A stretch of DNA of 34,672 nt from Planctomycetaceae bacterium (GCA_021371795.1 JAJFVK010000012.1:1-34672); one strand, 5' to 3'; positions 15,368-24,941 are shown, counted from the first letter of the stretch. The notes: generated from the sequence alone by a model not told the origin. Program-made: numbers and translations.

Positions 15368-15837
15368 ATGTATTTTCCCCTCCCCTCTAAAAAACACTCA
15401 TTAATTTTCATCATTTGCCGGCACAACGGACGATACTAATAAAACTACTGCTGCATTTGGAAATTTTTAAAATATGCACTTGAAGAATTTAAAAAATGTG
15501 TTAATAAGAAACCCTTAAATGCAAACAACGACAGACACTTTCAAAAAAACACCGATAATTCAACATGAAAAACTGATATCGTACAAAATAGCTGAATACA
15601 GCAAGTTTTAAATAAAAGTGCATACGCAGGCACAATCAGCATGATCCGCTCATAAGTATCTTTCAAGTCGATGGGGAAAAGTTTGGGTTACATGTGGTTT
15701 TTGGAGAATGCCATACAGGGACGGCTCTGTCCTGAAAAGGCGGTTTCTGTTTTATCATTGCAGACAGGTTTGTACTCTTCTGATTGCAAGGTTACCCAGA
15801 GTAAAAATAATTACGGGTTGTTTTATAAGGTTAAAAA
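15368..15837. other. Intergenic region upstream of the PKD/hydrolase-like gene
   Basis: About 470 nt without a supported gene. A CAGGGAC…GTCCTG hairpin (about 15715-15735) lies about 100 nt before the next gene. A short open frame from 15708 overlaps the next start in another frame and has no features. No good promoter was found by eye. Confidence 0.45.
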
Positions 15838-17475
15838 ATGAAAATATTCACCATTTTGGCAACATTGTTTATTTTCATCGCGCCATCAGCTATGGCATCG
15901 GATTCTCCGGTCGGCTGCATTCCAATAGCTGATGCCGGAATGCCGAGATATGCGGCAATGGCGGCTGTTACTTTAGATGGTTCGAAATCATACGACCCGG
16001 ATAAATCAGGAAATTTGACTTATGAGTGGACACAGCTTTCCGGACCAATAGTAAATATTGTCAATGCACAAACGGCTAATCCGGTTGTAGGGCCGTTTAC
16101 ACAAATTGATTATACAAAACAGGAGTGTATATTCCAATTGGTGGTCAGCGATGGCGTCTATACAAGCGACGCAGATGCTGTCAAGATTGTTATTGTAGCT
16201 TCATTGCCGGGAACAACAATGGAGATTACTAATACTACTGCCGGAGTGACACCACTGACGACAAGTAAGACCATAATGACAATTGAAAATCCTCCTTTTG
16301 ATATTCAAAAACCTACCTTTGTATTTTTTGGCGGCGGCTATCCGCCTACGGGAGCCGGATCTAACTGGGTCACTGTTGCGGATTGCACAACACAGGCAAA
16401 AGCGGCATGGTTTAATAATACAAATGTATTAAGCTGGAGACAGCAGCAGGACGATAATTTCAGTACGTACTATAAGTGGCGGCATGTTGTTGACTTGTTT
16501 TTGGTATATATGTCAAGAATCGCTCCAAACTATGACAAACAAATTCAAGCCGCCGGTTTCAGCAGCGGTTCGCATCCTGCAATGGAACTTGGAGTAACGA
16601 TAAATACGGTTTACGCTGAACCAAGATACGCAATTAATCATTTGACTTTCCTTGACGGCACTTTTGGCAATCAGGGAATTGTTGACACTTATCTCACAAG
16701 TGCGCTGCCAGGAGAAAAATGCTGGCTTGATGTGTATGCCGGAACAGGGGATTATTTCAATGGGCAATTAAAAGTCCAGGTGGCTCCCGACATACATACC
16801 GCTCCGGTGTTTTGGTATAGGGAAGCCGCGGCAACAATCAGACAAACATCCTATGACCAAGGCAAAGTCGGCGGACCTTATTGGTCGGTATTGGGACCGG
16901 GTAAAAATTTGCAGCTTTTTACATGGACCGCTGACAAACAGGCAAAATATTGGTATAAGGTTCATAATTTGGCCTGGGATGATTTTTCAAATCCATTAGA
17001 TTTTTATGACGAAGCTATATATCCGGCAAATCTGCCGCAGCCGGTAACTTTGCTCCAGCAGGTTGGGGCTTCGCTCAAATCTGGAATAGTTTTTACGTGC
17101 CAGCCTTGTATGAATGCCGTCGGATACCAATTGCTATTTGGCAATTCACCTGAAAACATGACTTATGTTGCGTCGAATGCCTCCTCTGCCCCGCCGACAG
17201 AGCCAATTCATTCAATTCCACCCGGAATAAAATATTGGACTGTAAAAGCGAGCGACAAGTATGGCTCGACGATTCATGCCGACCCTGTTCCTGTAATCAG
17301 TACTGATATTGACAAAAGCGGGTTTACAGATATGAAAGACTTTTCACTCTTGGCAGAACAATGGCTGAAAACGGGATGCAAGGCTCCATATTGGTGCAAT
17401 GGTGCAGATTTAAATTTTGACGGCTCTGTTTCTTTTGACGATTTATCACTGTTGAGTCAGGATCGTTTGAAATAA
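15838..17475 (+). CDS. Secreted PKD / alpha-beta-hydrolase-like / dockerin protein
   Basis: This 545-aa multidomain exported protein starts with a signal peptide at 1-20 (cleavage likely at AMA-SDS). A PKD/Ig-like domain spans about 30-125 (LDGSKSYDPD, LTYEWTQLSGP, FQLVVSDG). The central domain (about 150-395) contains the hydrophobic strand FVFFGGGYPP and GFSSGS, fitting the nucleophile elbow GxSxG with S242, so it is probably an alpha/beta hydrolase fold (esterase or peptidase). A fibronectin-like stretch near 400-480 follows. The end is a two-loop dockerin: DIDKSGFTDMKDFSLLAEQW and DLNFDGSVSFDDLSLLSQD. AAGG precedes the ATG. The substrate is unknown; surface polysaccharide or ester chemistry would suit the dockerin context. 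Confidence 0.82.
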   Translation: MKIFTILATLFIFIAPSAMASDSPVGCIPIADAGMPRYAAMAAVTLDGSKSYDPDKSGNLTYEWTQLSGPIVNIVNAQTANPVVGPFTQIDYTKQECIFQLVVSDGVYTSDADAVKIVIVASLPGTTMEITNTTAGVTPLTTSKTIMTIENPPFDIQKPTFVFFGGGYPPTGAGSNWVTVADCTTQAKAAWFNNTNVLSWRQQQDDNFSTYYKWRHVVDLFLVYMSRIAPNYDKQIQAAGFSSGSHPAMELGVTINTVYAEPRYAINHLTFLDGTFGNQGIVDTYLTSALPGEKCWLDVYAGTGDYFNGQLKVQVAPDIHTAPVFWYREAAATIRQTSYDQGKVGGPYWSVLGPGKNLQLFTWTADKQAKYWYKVHNLAWDDFSNPLDFYDEAIYPANLPQPVTLLQQVGASLKSGIVFTCQPCMNAVGYQLLFGNSPENMTYVASNASSAPPTEPIHSIPPGIKYWTVKASDKYGSTIHADPVPVISTDIDKSGFTDMKDFSLLAEQWLKTGCKAPYWCNGADLNFDGSVSFDDLSLLSQDRLK

Positions 17476-17509
17476 TTTGCAAAATTTAGACCAATTATCA
17501 GGACAACTA

Positions 17510-18382
17510 TCAGCTCTTTAAAATCTTAAATATTTCAGCGTATTTTTTACTGATATATTTCTCCGGCGTCCAGACAGCCAAATCCAGACTCTTTCTGCAA
17601 TGGCAGGTTTCGTCGCAGAATATCCTTTTAGACCGCAAAACCGCGTCGATAAGTTTTATTGTATTTGCCGTCGCGTCATTCAAATTGCCGATAATCTCCT
17701 TCAAAAGTTCCTGCGGAGCGGCGTTTTTCTTTTGCGGCCGCCAGCAGTCATAATCGCTGACCATCGAAATCAGCACATAGCACATCTGCGCTTCGCGGGC
17801 AAGTTTCGCTTCGGGCATTGCCGTCATACCAATCAAATGACCGCCCCATTGTTGGTGCATCAGCGATTCGGCTCGTGTGGAAAATTGCGGCCCTTCCATA
17901 CAAACATACGTCCCGGATTTGTGAACCGTCGTATTTACGCTTTTTGAAACATCGGCGACGACTTTTCTCAATCTTTCGCAGCATGGTTTTGCCATTTCAC
18001 AATGAGCAGCAGCGATGCCGTCGAAGAAAGTATTTTTGCGTTTGAAAGTCTTGTCGATGAACTGGTCAACAATGACAAGGTCTTTTGGTTTCATTTTCGC
18101 AGTAAGCGAACCAACAGCCGTAGTCGCGATAACAGTTTTAACGCCCAATTTTTTCAGCGCGTAAATATTGGCCGCGAACGGAACAATCGAGGGATTAAGT
18201 TTATGCCCCGCTCCGTGTCTGTTGAGAAACGCCAGTTTTCTGCCGGCAAAATCGCCGATTATAATTTTGTCGCTCGGCCTGCCGAACGGCGTTTTAACTT
18301 CAACTTTGCGAACTTTCGCAAGCTGCCGTTCAAAAACATCGCCGAGTCCAGAGCCGCCTATCAAGCCGATAATTTCCTGCAT
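17510..18382 (-). CDS. mtnP: S-methyl-5'-thioadenosine phosphorylase
   Basis: This 290-aa enzyme phosphorolyses 5'-methylthioadenosine to adenine and 5-methylthioribose-1-phosphate in methionine salvage. It starts MQEIIGLIGGSGLG and has phosphate-site NRHGAGH (near 54-60), TTAVGSL, DQFIDKT, CMEGPQFSTRAE (near 173-184), GMTAMPEAKLARE and SDYDCW (near 217-222). The DYDCW and MPE motifs are those of MTAP rather than plain purine nucleoside phosphorylase. The C-terminal CHCRKSLDLAVWTPE is typical of bacterial MTAPs. The frame extends 20 codons upstream, but that overlaps the preceding gene; family N-termini and the TAA one base before fix the start at 18382. It is coupled to two membrane-protein genes. 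Confidence 0.93.
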   Translation of the reverse strand: MQEIIGLIGGSGLGDVFERQLAKVRKVEVKTPFGRPSDKIIIGDFAGRKLAFLNRHGAGHKLNPSIVPFAANIYALKKLGVKTVIATTAVGSLTAKMKPKDLVIVDQFIDKTFKRKNTFFDGIAAAHCEMAKPCCERLRKVVADVSKSVNTTVHKSGTYVCMEGPQFSTRAESLMHQQWGGHLIGMTAMPEAKLAREAQMCYVLISMVSDYDCWRPQKKNAAPQELLKEIIGNLNDATANTIKLIDAVLRSKRIFCDETCHCRKSLDLAVWTPEKYISKKYAEIFKILKS

Positions 18383-18383
18383 T

Positions 18384-19091
18384 TTACAACTTCCAGTCCG
18401 ACGAGCCTTTGACCAATTTATTTTGAATAACCACGCCGACAAACGTTACAAATATCAGCATTGTCGGAACGAACCAGTTATATTCATTGACCAGCGAGTA
18501 AACAAAACCGGCGTCTGTTGTTTTCGGCGTATTCTGAAACTTTTCGTACAGATGCGCAAGTGCAAGCATACCGGTAATTATCAGCACAGCTCCGCCGAGA
18601 CTGGTAAAAAGCATTACAGAAATTTTAAATACGATAAATGAAATCATACCTCCCGCGACAACGCCGATGATAATTCCCGCCCAGATATACTGCTGCGGCA
18701 AACCAATCGCATACCAGATGCAGCCTGTAACAATACCGCCTGCCGCTGCGCCGAGAATACTGACCGCCCAGTGCATAAACGGAATAGACAGCACAGCAAG
18801 CGTAAGCAGTCCAAGAATACCGCCCCACATCTGTCCACTCGCACCGCCGCCCATTTTGGCCCCGAGATGCATTCCGGCGAACAGGCCGACCATTCCAAAA
18901 CTAACGACTGCCAGAATCTTAAAAATTCGCCAGCCGTATATAAGGTAGATTGCACCAAAAGAAACAGCGATAAGCGCCTCAAGCCAGCTTAATTTGGCAA
19001 TCTGCTGCCAAAAAACATCCATTTCGATTATCTGGCTCGAATGCGACTGTTGTTTGGTCGCCGCTTCAGCGAGAACAAAGAATAAATTCAT
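18384..19091 (-). CDS. Glycine-rich polytopic membrane protein (TMEM198-like)
   Basis: This 235-aa protein has about seven hydrophobic segments, many with glycine patterns (GAIYLIYGWRIFKILAVVSF, GLFAGMHLGAKMGGG, GAAAGGIVTGCIW). The layout resembles DUF4203/TMEM198-type proteins of unknown function. It overlaps the upstream gene by 4 nt (ATGA) and is followed after one base by mtnP, so the three are co-transcribed. The upstream gene has a similar repeated Gly/TM pattern, which suggests a pair formed by duplication and perhaps a heteromeric complex. A role in transport of nucleosides or methylthio compounds is conceivable from context, with no direct evidence. Confidence 0.8.
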   Translation of the reverse strand: MNLFFVLAEAATKQQSHSSQIIEMDVFWQQIAKLSWLEALIAVSFGAIYLIYGWRIFKILAVVSFGMVGLFAGMHLGAKMGGGASGQMWGGILGLLTLAVLSIPFMHWAVSILGAAAGGIVTGCIWYAIGLPQQYIWAGIIIGVVAGGMISFIVFKISVMLFTSLGGAVLIITGMLALAHLYEKFQNTPKTTDAGFVYSLVNEYNWFVPTMLIFVTFVGVVIQNKLVKGSSDWKL

Positions 19092-19879
19092 TTTTTATCT
19101 CCATTTTTTTCCGGCGAAGGTTTTTGGGTCTGTTCCGCCGCCGGTGGCGAAAGCACAAGCTGAACCATAGTGCCGAAAATGAGCATAACAAAAACAATAA
19201 CCGCGTAAATAGGCACTTTACCTGAAATATAACTGACGAGCCTGAACCCTTTGTAAAAGAGCAGCATAATCAGACCCGCGAAAATCACAGCCGAACCGAG
19301 CGAAGAAGAAATAATCGCTATAAACACCCGCGGCATAACAACAGCGGCAAAACCGGCAAGCAGCATCGCAAGAACCGCTGCGCCGATGGAAATCAACGAC
19401 GCTGATTTTATATTTTCAATCATCGCGGACAAAACAAACCTTCCGGTCGTGCGGGTTATCTCGATACATTGCGAACAACCTATGACAACGCCCGGCTGTT
19501 CATACTGCGGCCAGCGCGTATAATTTTGCGCAGCAGACTCGGCATTTACATGACCGCAAACCGACGCGACAATAATCAGTACAAACACAACAATCATCAC
19601 AACGCCGAAAATTCCAAGTGTAAATTTTTCAACCAGCGCACCAACTGCCATCCCTATAATAGATACAATCAGCATCATTACACATCCGTAATCGCCAAGG
19701 CACAAAGCTATCGCGGCAAATATTATACCGCCGGCCGTCGCGCCGAGGACTTTACGCCATCGCAGACCTGCCAGCCAAATACACAGACCAACCGCAACAA
19801 CAGCCATACCGGGGACAAACATCACCCGGCTGTCAAACTTCGCAGCAAGACTTTGATAATATTCTATCGCTTCGTACAT
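19088..19879 (-). CDS. Polytopic membrane protein, first gene of the mtnP operon
   Basis: This 263-aa protein has about six to seven transmembrane segments. The N-terminal half repeats the pattern seen in the next gene (VLGATAGGIIFAAIALCLG, IGMAVGALVEKFTLGIFG). A periplasmic or loop region near 110-150 contains two Cys (GCSQC), and the C-terminus is charged (about 240-263). No enzyme motif is visible and I do not recognise a function. Stop and start of the next gene overlap as ATGA. Upstream, the start codon at 19879 has no strong Shine-Dalgarno sequence. The divergent BrkB gene begins 232 nt away. Confidence 0.78.
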   Translation of the reverse strand: MYEAIEYYQSLAAKFDSRVMFVPGMAVVAVGLCIWLAGLRWRKVLGATAGGIIFAAIALCLGDYGCVMMLIVSIIGMAVGALVEKFTLGIFGVVMIVVFVLIIVASVCGHVNAESAAQNYTRWPQYEQPGVVIGCSQCIEITRTTGRFVLSAMIENIKSASLISIGAAVLAMLLAGFAAVVMPRVFIAIISSSLGSAVIFAGLIMLLFYKGFRLVSYISGKVPIYAVIVFVMLIFGTMVQLVLSPPAAEQTQKPSPEKNGDKK

Positions 19880-20049
19880 AATAAACGTCGCTCTTTACCG
19901 GTCGTTTCCGCCGCGGCTCCAACGCTCGCGGCTCTGATTTTTATATTTTTAGAGATACCCGTATCTTTTATCGGTCTAATATAGGCAAAATCTTGAATAT
20001 GGGTAAAATAACAGATAACAAAATGATTTGAAACAAGAAATTGTAAGTC

Positions 20050-20078
20050 TTGCAATATCGGCAGGATATGTGTAGTAT
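20050..20078 (+). promoter_or_regulatory. Candidate promoter of the YihY/BrkB gene
   Basis: TTGCAA (20050-20055), a 17-nt spacer and TAGTAT (20073-20078) lie 34 nt before the ATG. They are inside the divergent intergenic region shared with the mtnP operon. Confidence 0.55.
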
Positions 20079-20111
20079 TACAATCTCAAAACTTAAACGG
20101 AAAGAGATTCT

Positions 20112-21428
20112 ATGCTCACAAAATGGCTCGATTTTATTAAAACGGATATTTGGCGAATGCGTCAGAGGGATTTGCCCCGCAAAAAATCTTTCATAATTGG
20201 ATTCATAAGAATAATTGCGCTGGCGTTTCGCGGCTTCAGTGAAAACAAATGCGGCTTCAGGGCTTCGGCACTGACTTTCTATACCCTGCTTTCGATTGTG
20301 CCGGTTATCTCGCTGATGTTTGCGATTGCCAAAGGTTTCGGCCTGCAGGAACATCTCAAAAAGCAGCTGATTGAAAAAATGCAGAACCAACAGGAAGTAA
20401 TTACAAAGATTATCAGTTTTTCCGATGCGATGCTCGCAAAGACAAGCGGCGGTATTATCGCCGGCATCGGCGTTGTGTTTTTGTTCTGGACGATTATAAG
20501 CGTATTGAGCAATATCGAAAATTCCTTCAACGATATTTGGGGAGTTGTAAAGCCGCGAACGTTCGGCAGAAAATTCGGCGATTACCTTTCGATGATGCTT
20601 GTCTGTCCTTTCCTTTTAATTATTTCAGGAAGTTTAACTGTTGCCGTCGGCAGTCAGATTCAAAGCCTGATGACAAAAATACCTATGCTGCAAAATCTCG
20701 GCCTGGCATTTTGGCTTCCGCTTAAAATTCTGCCTTATGTAACAATATGGATACTTTTAACATTCATATTCGTTTTAATGCCCAATACAAAAGTAAAATT
20801 CTCCTCGGCCATTATAGCAGGTATCGTAGCAGGCACACTTTTCCAGTTCACTCAATGGATATACGTCAATTTCCAGATAGGCGTCGCGAAATACAACGCT
20901 ATCTACGGCAGTTTCGCGGCGATTCCTTTATTTTTGATTTGGCTGCAAACAAGCTGGCTCATTGTTTTGTTCGGCGCAGAGGTTTCGTTCGCGCATCAAA
21001 ATGTCGAGACTTACGAATACGAACCGGATTGTATGTCGGCAAGCAAGGCGTTTAAAACTCTGATTGCGATTCTTATCGCACAGCGAGTTGTGAAGAGATT
21101 TTGCAATGAGGAAAAACCCGCCGATGCCCCGATGTTTTCGCACGAGCTGGATATACCAATTCGGTTAGTAAGACAGGTTCTGTATCAGCTTACGGAATCC
21201 GGAGTATTGTCGGAAGTCAAAAACACGTTTAAGGAATTCGCGTATCAGCCCGCGACCGATGTTGACAAGATGACTATAAAGTTCGTAATCGACCGGCTCG
21301 ACAACCGCGGCACGGCAAACGTCCCTGTGCTAATGACAAAAGAACTGGAAAAATTGACGCAGAGCCTTCGCCAATTCGGAACGATAATTGAAAAGTCGGA
21401 AGCGAATATTCTTTTGAAAAATCTATAA
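20112..21428 (+). CDS. YihY/virulence factor BrkB family membrane protein
   Basis: This 438-aa inner-membrane protein shows the family signature FRASALTFYTLLSIVPVISL near residues 48-67, then five further hydrophobic segments up to about 300 (SGGIIAGIGVVFLFW, LLIISGSLTVAVG, IWILLTFIFVLMPN, IPLFLIWLQTSWLIVLFGAE). The soluble C-terminal part (about 310-438) looks like a winged-helix domain (FSHELDIPIRLVRQVLYQLT). The family was once misnamed RNase BN and its function is unsettled. A GGAAAGAG precedes the ATG. It is a single gene; tRNA-Leu follows on the opposite strand. The extra C-terminal HTH-like domain occurs in many longer family members. Confidence 0.92.
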   Translation: MLTKWLDFIKTDIWRMRQRDLPRKKSFIIGFIRIIALAFRGFSENKCGFRASALTFYTLLSIVPVISLMFAIAKGFGLQEHLKKQLIEKMQNQQEVITKIISFSDAMLAKTSGGIIAGIGVVFLFWTIISVLSNIENSFNDIWGVVKPRTFGRKFGDYLSMMLVCPFLLIISGSLTVAVGSQIQSLMTKIPMLQNLGLAFWLPLKILPYVTIWILLTFIFVLMPNTKVKFSSAIIAGIVAGTLFQFTQWIYVNFQIGVAKYNAIYGSFAAIPLFLIWLQTSWLIVLFGAEVSFAHQNVETYEYEPDCMSASKAFKTLIAILIAQRVVKRFCNEEKPADAPMFSHELDIPIRLVRQVLYQLTESGVLSEVKNTFKEFAYQPATDVDKMTIKFVIDRLDNRGTANVPVLMTKELEKLTQSLRQFGTIIEKSEANILLKNL

Positions 21429-21445
21429 AGTGGCGCATAAAAAAA

Positions 21446-21529
21446 TGCGGATGAAAGGAGTCGAACCTTCAAGAGCGTAAGCTCACAGGTACCTGAAACC
21501 TGCGCGTCTGCCAATTCCGCCACATCCGC
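21446..21529 (-). tRNA. tRNA-Leu (CAG)
   Basis: An 84-nt tRNA with acceptor GCGGATG/CATCCGC, anticodon stem CAGGT/ACCTG with loop TTCAGGT (anticodon CAG), a long variable arm (TGAGC-TTAC-GCTC) as in leucine tRNAs, and a normal T-arm loop TTCGACT. The discriminator is A; CCA is not encoded. Confidence 0.95.
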
Positions 21530-21598
21530 AGTAAGCCCCATAGTTTACCAGTTTTAATACCGCGGTCAAGTAAAAATATCTGCCGTTAAAAGCACGGT

Positions 21599-23179
21599 TT
21601 ATTGCACGCAGTTGGCATCTTTCGGGTCGCCGCATTTAAGCCATTCAGAAGCCAAATCGGCAAAATCCAGAAAATCAACAATGCAATCGCTGTTCAAGTC
21701 AAAATTAAGCTTACACGGATAAATTCTAAATACATTATTGCTTGCATCAGCCGCACCGGACACACCCGCGTCTCTTACGCGCAGTCGGCATTGCGATGAA
21801 TTCGCATCCGCGACAGTCCACTCATACGAGCCTGTATCAACTACTGTTCCAATAGTCGTCCATGTACCAGCATTATCAACAGAATAATCGAGCGTTACAG
21901 ATTCTATCGGCCCAGTACTGTTCCAGGTAATATCATAAGCTGAACCGCCGGAAAGATTTTCTCCGCCGTTTGGCGTAAGCAGAGTCAGCGTGCCAAGTTC
22001 GGTATATTCAAATATATAAGCCGAGCCTGAATTGATTCCGAAATCATCGTCATTCACATCACCGCACATCATATAAGTTCCATCAGTGCAAACGCTGCCG
22101 CCAAAGAAATCGTCGGTGGAACTGTACGCAGCCGTTATTTTTTGCGAGCTTGTCCAGTTGCCTACGCTATACATATAAGCCGCGCCGTTATCATTTCCCG
22201 GTGCGCCTATGAGAATTGAATTTCCGTTTATTGAAACAGACCGTCCGAACATATCGCCGGCCAGACCGTTCAAAGGTGTAAGTTCAGCCGGACATTCCCA
22301 TCCTGTGAATTTGTATCTGTATATATATGCCGAGCCTGATTCAGTGCCGGCGCCGGAGCCGACATTACCATTCGATGCGCCGACAACCGCATAATCACCA
22401 CAGATAGCAACGGAGCATCCGAAGTTATCGCTTGTGGCGGCATCATAAGCTTCAACCCTGTAACTGCTCGATTGCCAGATGCCGCTGCTTTGCCCAAAGA
22501 AATAAGCAGCCCCCCTGCTGTTTTCCGTATATGCTCCGACAATCATACGAGTGCCATACATAGAAACTGAACAACCGAACCGCGCGGAAGCCGCTTGAGT
22601 AGATGAGACTAAACGGCTGGATTCGGTTTCGCTTGTTGTATCGCTGACAGTAAAAATGTAGATAGAACCTTTCTTGCCGTTGTCCCCTTCTGCACCAACT
22701 GCCGCCCAATTACCGTATATCGTAACAGATTGGCCGAACAAATCTCCGCTTAATCCGTCCGATACTTTGACTCTTTTATGCTGCCCCCATACAGAACTGG
22801 TGTTTTTATGAAATATGTACGCTGCGCCTTTATTGCTGTTTGCCTTGTTGGCACCGACGATTATATAATCGCCGTTGATAGCAACGGAAATTCCGAAGCA
22901 ATCTCCTGCCGCGCCGTCGGAAGCTGTAAGTTTTTGCTGCTGTGTCCACGCGCCTGAAACACGTCTATAAACATAAGCAGCGCCTTTTGAACTCTCATCC
23001 GCATACGCGCCTACAACCGCCCAATCACCGCTGACAGCGACAGCACATCCGAAAGAATCACCCAGTACGCCGTCAGAAGCATTAATTTTTTTAGGCAGCC
23101 AGGCATAACCGGCAAAAACCGCAGATGTACAAATACAAATGATTACAACAGCATAAACAAGTTTAATTGCGTTATTCAT
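21599..23179 (-). CDS. Secreted FG-GAP repeat protein with C-terminal single dockerin loop
   Basis: This 526-aa protein has a signal peptide at 1-23 (VVIICICTSAVFAG). Seven FG-GAP-type blades follow between about 33 and 390; each contains a variant of GDxFGxSVxxxGdyxxvGA (for example GDSFGCAVAVSGDWAVVGA). They probably fold as an integrin-like beta-propeller. An Ig/fibronectin-type domain covers about 400-485 (PNGGENLSGGSAYDITW, VTLDYSVDN). The end is one calcium loop, DLNSDCIVDFLDFADLASEW, followed by LKCGD. It likely binds ligands on the surface. A perfect promoter (23258-23286) lies upstream, and AGG is present before the ATG. Only one dockerin half is present, unlike classical two-loop dockerins. 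Confidence 0.88.
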   Translation of the reverse strand: MNNAIKLVYAVVIICICTSAVFAGYAWLPKKINASDGVLGDSFGCAVAVSGDWAVVGAYADESSKGAAYVYRRVSGAWTQQQKLTASDGAAGDCFGISVAINGDYIIVGANKANSNKGAAYIFHKNTSSVWGQHKRVKVSDGLSGDLFGQSVTIYGNWAAVGAEGDNGKKGSIYIFTVSDTTSETESSRLVSSTQAASARFGCSVSMYGTRMIVGAYTENSRGAAYFFGQSSGIWQSSSYRVEAYDAATSDNFGCSVAICGDYAVVGASNGNVGSGAGTESGSAYIYRYKFTGWECPAELTPLNGLAGDMFGRSVSINGNSILIGAPGNDNGAAYMYSVGNWTSSQKITAAYSSTDDFFGGSVCTDGTYMMCGDVNDDDFGINSGSAYIFEYTELGTLTLLTPNGGENLSGGSAYDITWNSTGPIESVTLDYSVDNAGTWTTIGTVVDTGSYEWTVADANSSQCRLRVRDAGVSGAADASNNVFRIYPCKLNFDLNSDCIVDFLDFADLASEWLKCGDPKDANCVQ

Positions 23180-23257
23180 CTTCCAAACCTAAAGAGTGAT
23201 TATTGATTGAATTCCCCACATTCTTCCAGTGAACCTCGGGATTTTTACGAAAACGGT

Positions 23258-23286
23258 AGTATACCATTCCAAACATTGTTTGTCAA
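23258..23286 (-). promoter_or_regulatory. Promoter of the FG-GAP/dockerin gene
   Basis: On the minus strand perfect TTGACA (23286-23281), a 17-nt spacer and TATACT (23263-23258). Confidence 0.88.
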
Positions 23287-23318
23287 GAATAAATTGCGAC
23301 TAAGAAATCCTCTAATTA

Positions 23319-24941
23319 TTATTCTGTTCCGTTGATTTTCTCGCTCTTATCGATAAGCACAGCATCAATACTTATCGGTTCGTTGGCATCATCCATCGTA
23401 GAGAACACCAGAACGAACGGCTTACACATTTCGCCTGAAACGCTTCTGAAGCCTGCGGTCATTTTTCCATTATCTTTTACCGCATCGCCGCAGTTAAAAG
23501 CTATCGCGTAAACTTTGGCAGGTTCTAATTTCACCGGCAGCGTCCAGTTTTTGCCGGACTCGTCGAACACTGGCGTCCCAGTAAGTGCCGGCAGCACGCC
23601 CTGCTCAAACGACGAATAAAACCAGTTCGTGGTATCCATCGGCTCACTAAACTGAATCGTTATGCTGTCAACAGACAAAGAATTTACATCCTGAACGTAC
23701 AACTGCGGCAACGATTCAACAATTTCAGGCATCTGCTTTTTTTTATCCGCTTTCCGAACAGCAGAACCATTGCTAATATCACGAATCATATTCGACGAAC
23801 GAACTGCCGGTATTCGCTGATTAGCGAAATTTCTTATCACAAAATCAAAATGCTGGATTGCGTTTTCGTTATCACCCATCTCGAAATAACATAAGCCCGC
23901 TCTATAATACGCCTGCGCAAGATATTTAGTATTAGTATCTGACGTATTACTGTCGATTATGCGCCTATATATATCGACAGCTTTCTGATATTCATTTTTG
24001 GATTCCTGGAAAATCGCGTCGCGGAAATAAGTCTCGATACTCTTATCAGCAGTTTGTTCCGCCACAGACACCGTTTGCTGCGGCTCGGTATTCTCCTGCC
24101 TGCGGATTTTTTCTTTTACCGCTTCGCCGTCAAGCCGCTCGATAACTCTGACGATTTCCTTTTTGGCAGCCGTTTTTTCTTTTTCATAATCGAAAAGATT
24201 TTCTCCGCCTGTGAAACCGATTTTCAAATGCTCAATTTTATCAAAATACAACGGCAGCAGTTCATTATTTATAAATTTAACCCTATCGTAATTGCATCTT
24301 TCGGCAAGCTGATACAATCCGTTTTGCCTGATATAGTCAAGCAGATATACCATCCTCTGGCCGTTCAAGAGAAAATGCACTGTCTGCTCATCGATTTTTT
24401 CAAATCCTTCTGCTCTCTTGAATTTCGCCGGCAAATTGAAAAGTATATCCAGCCGTAAATTATTGAGCATCACCGCGGTATCTGACGCGAAAAGGTTGTA
24501 ACGCAAAGGAGAATTTTGCTTTTGCCATTCTTTCTCTTCGGCCTGTGATTTCAGAGTTTTCAACCCAACAATCCTGTTGTTTGCGTCTTCGAGCCACATT
24601 GCCTGAAGATTACATTTAAGTTGGCCGAAATGGATTGCAACTTCGTCAACTGATTTGAAAAAAGCCTGACCTTTGAAATAATATTTGCCGCTCGGCAAGG
24701 CTCTCCATTCAACATCGCTCCATGCATCAATGCCTTCGGATTTAAGGAGTGATTCTTTTATCAGCAGAAGATAACTTCGGTAATCCTGACAGCCAACACC
24801 ACACGGGTCGATAACAGTTTCCAAAGATATCTTTCCCGAGCCGTCAGGATTTAGAGACACAGTCGCCTGTCCCTGAATGCATCCTGCAACGGGCAACAGA
24901 GAAAAAACTACCAGAATTAACAGCCTGTTAATATGTTTCAT
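23319..24941 (-). CDS. Lipoprotein with TPR and Ig-like domain
   Basis: This 540-aa protein has a lipoprotein signal peptide with lipobox VAGC (C21). A beta-rich N-terminal region (about 25-260; TVSLNPDGSGKISLE) has the look of a LppM-like or similar lipoprotein domain. A tetratricopeptide stretch follows near 315-370 (AYYRAGLCYFEMGDNENAIQ). The C-terminal SbsA-type Ig-like domain spans about 415-510 (SITIQFSEPMDTTNW). It should sit in a membrane facing the periplasm or outside. The start has no strong Shine-Dalgarno sequence but gives a perfect lipobox. A moderate promoter is at 24976-25004. Cellular role unknown. Confidence 0.82.
   Translation of the reverse strand: MKHINRLLILVVFSLLPVAGCIQGQATVSLNPDGSGKISLETVIDPCGVGCQDYRSYLLLIKESLLKSEGIDAWSDVEWRALPSGKYYFKGQAFFKSVDEVAIHFGQLKCNLQAMWLEDANNRIVGLKTLKSQAEEKEWQKQNSPLRYNLFASDTAVMLNNLRLDILFNLPAKFKRAEGFEKIDEQTVHFLLNGQRMVYLLDYIRQNGLYQLAERCNYDRVKFINNELLPLYFDKIEHLKIGFTGGENLFDYEKEKTAAKKEIVRVIERLDGEAVKEKIRRQENTEPQQTVSVAEQTADKSIETYFRDAIFQESKNEYQKAVDIYRRIIDSNTSDTNTKYLAQAYYRAGLCYFEMGDNENAIQHFDFVIRNFANQRIPAVRSSNMIRDISNGSAVRKADKKKQMPEIVESLPQLYVQDVNSLSVDSITIQFSEPMDTTNWFYSSFEQGVLPALTGTPVFDESGKNWTLPVKLEPAKVYAIAFNCGDAVKDNGKMTAGFRSVSGEMCKPFVLVFSTMDDANEPISIDAVLIDKSEKINGTE

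Noticed and set aside
22030-23110. Repeated units resembling a tandem DNA repeat or CRISPR array
   Set aside because: They are coding repeats (FG-GAP blades) with diverged DNA, not identical short repeats with spacers.
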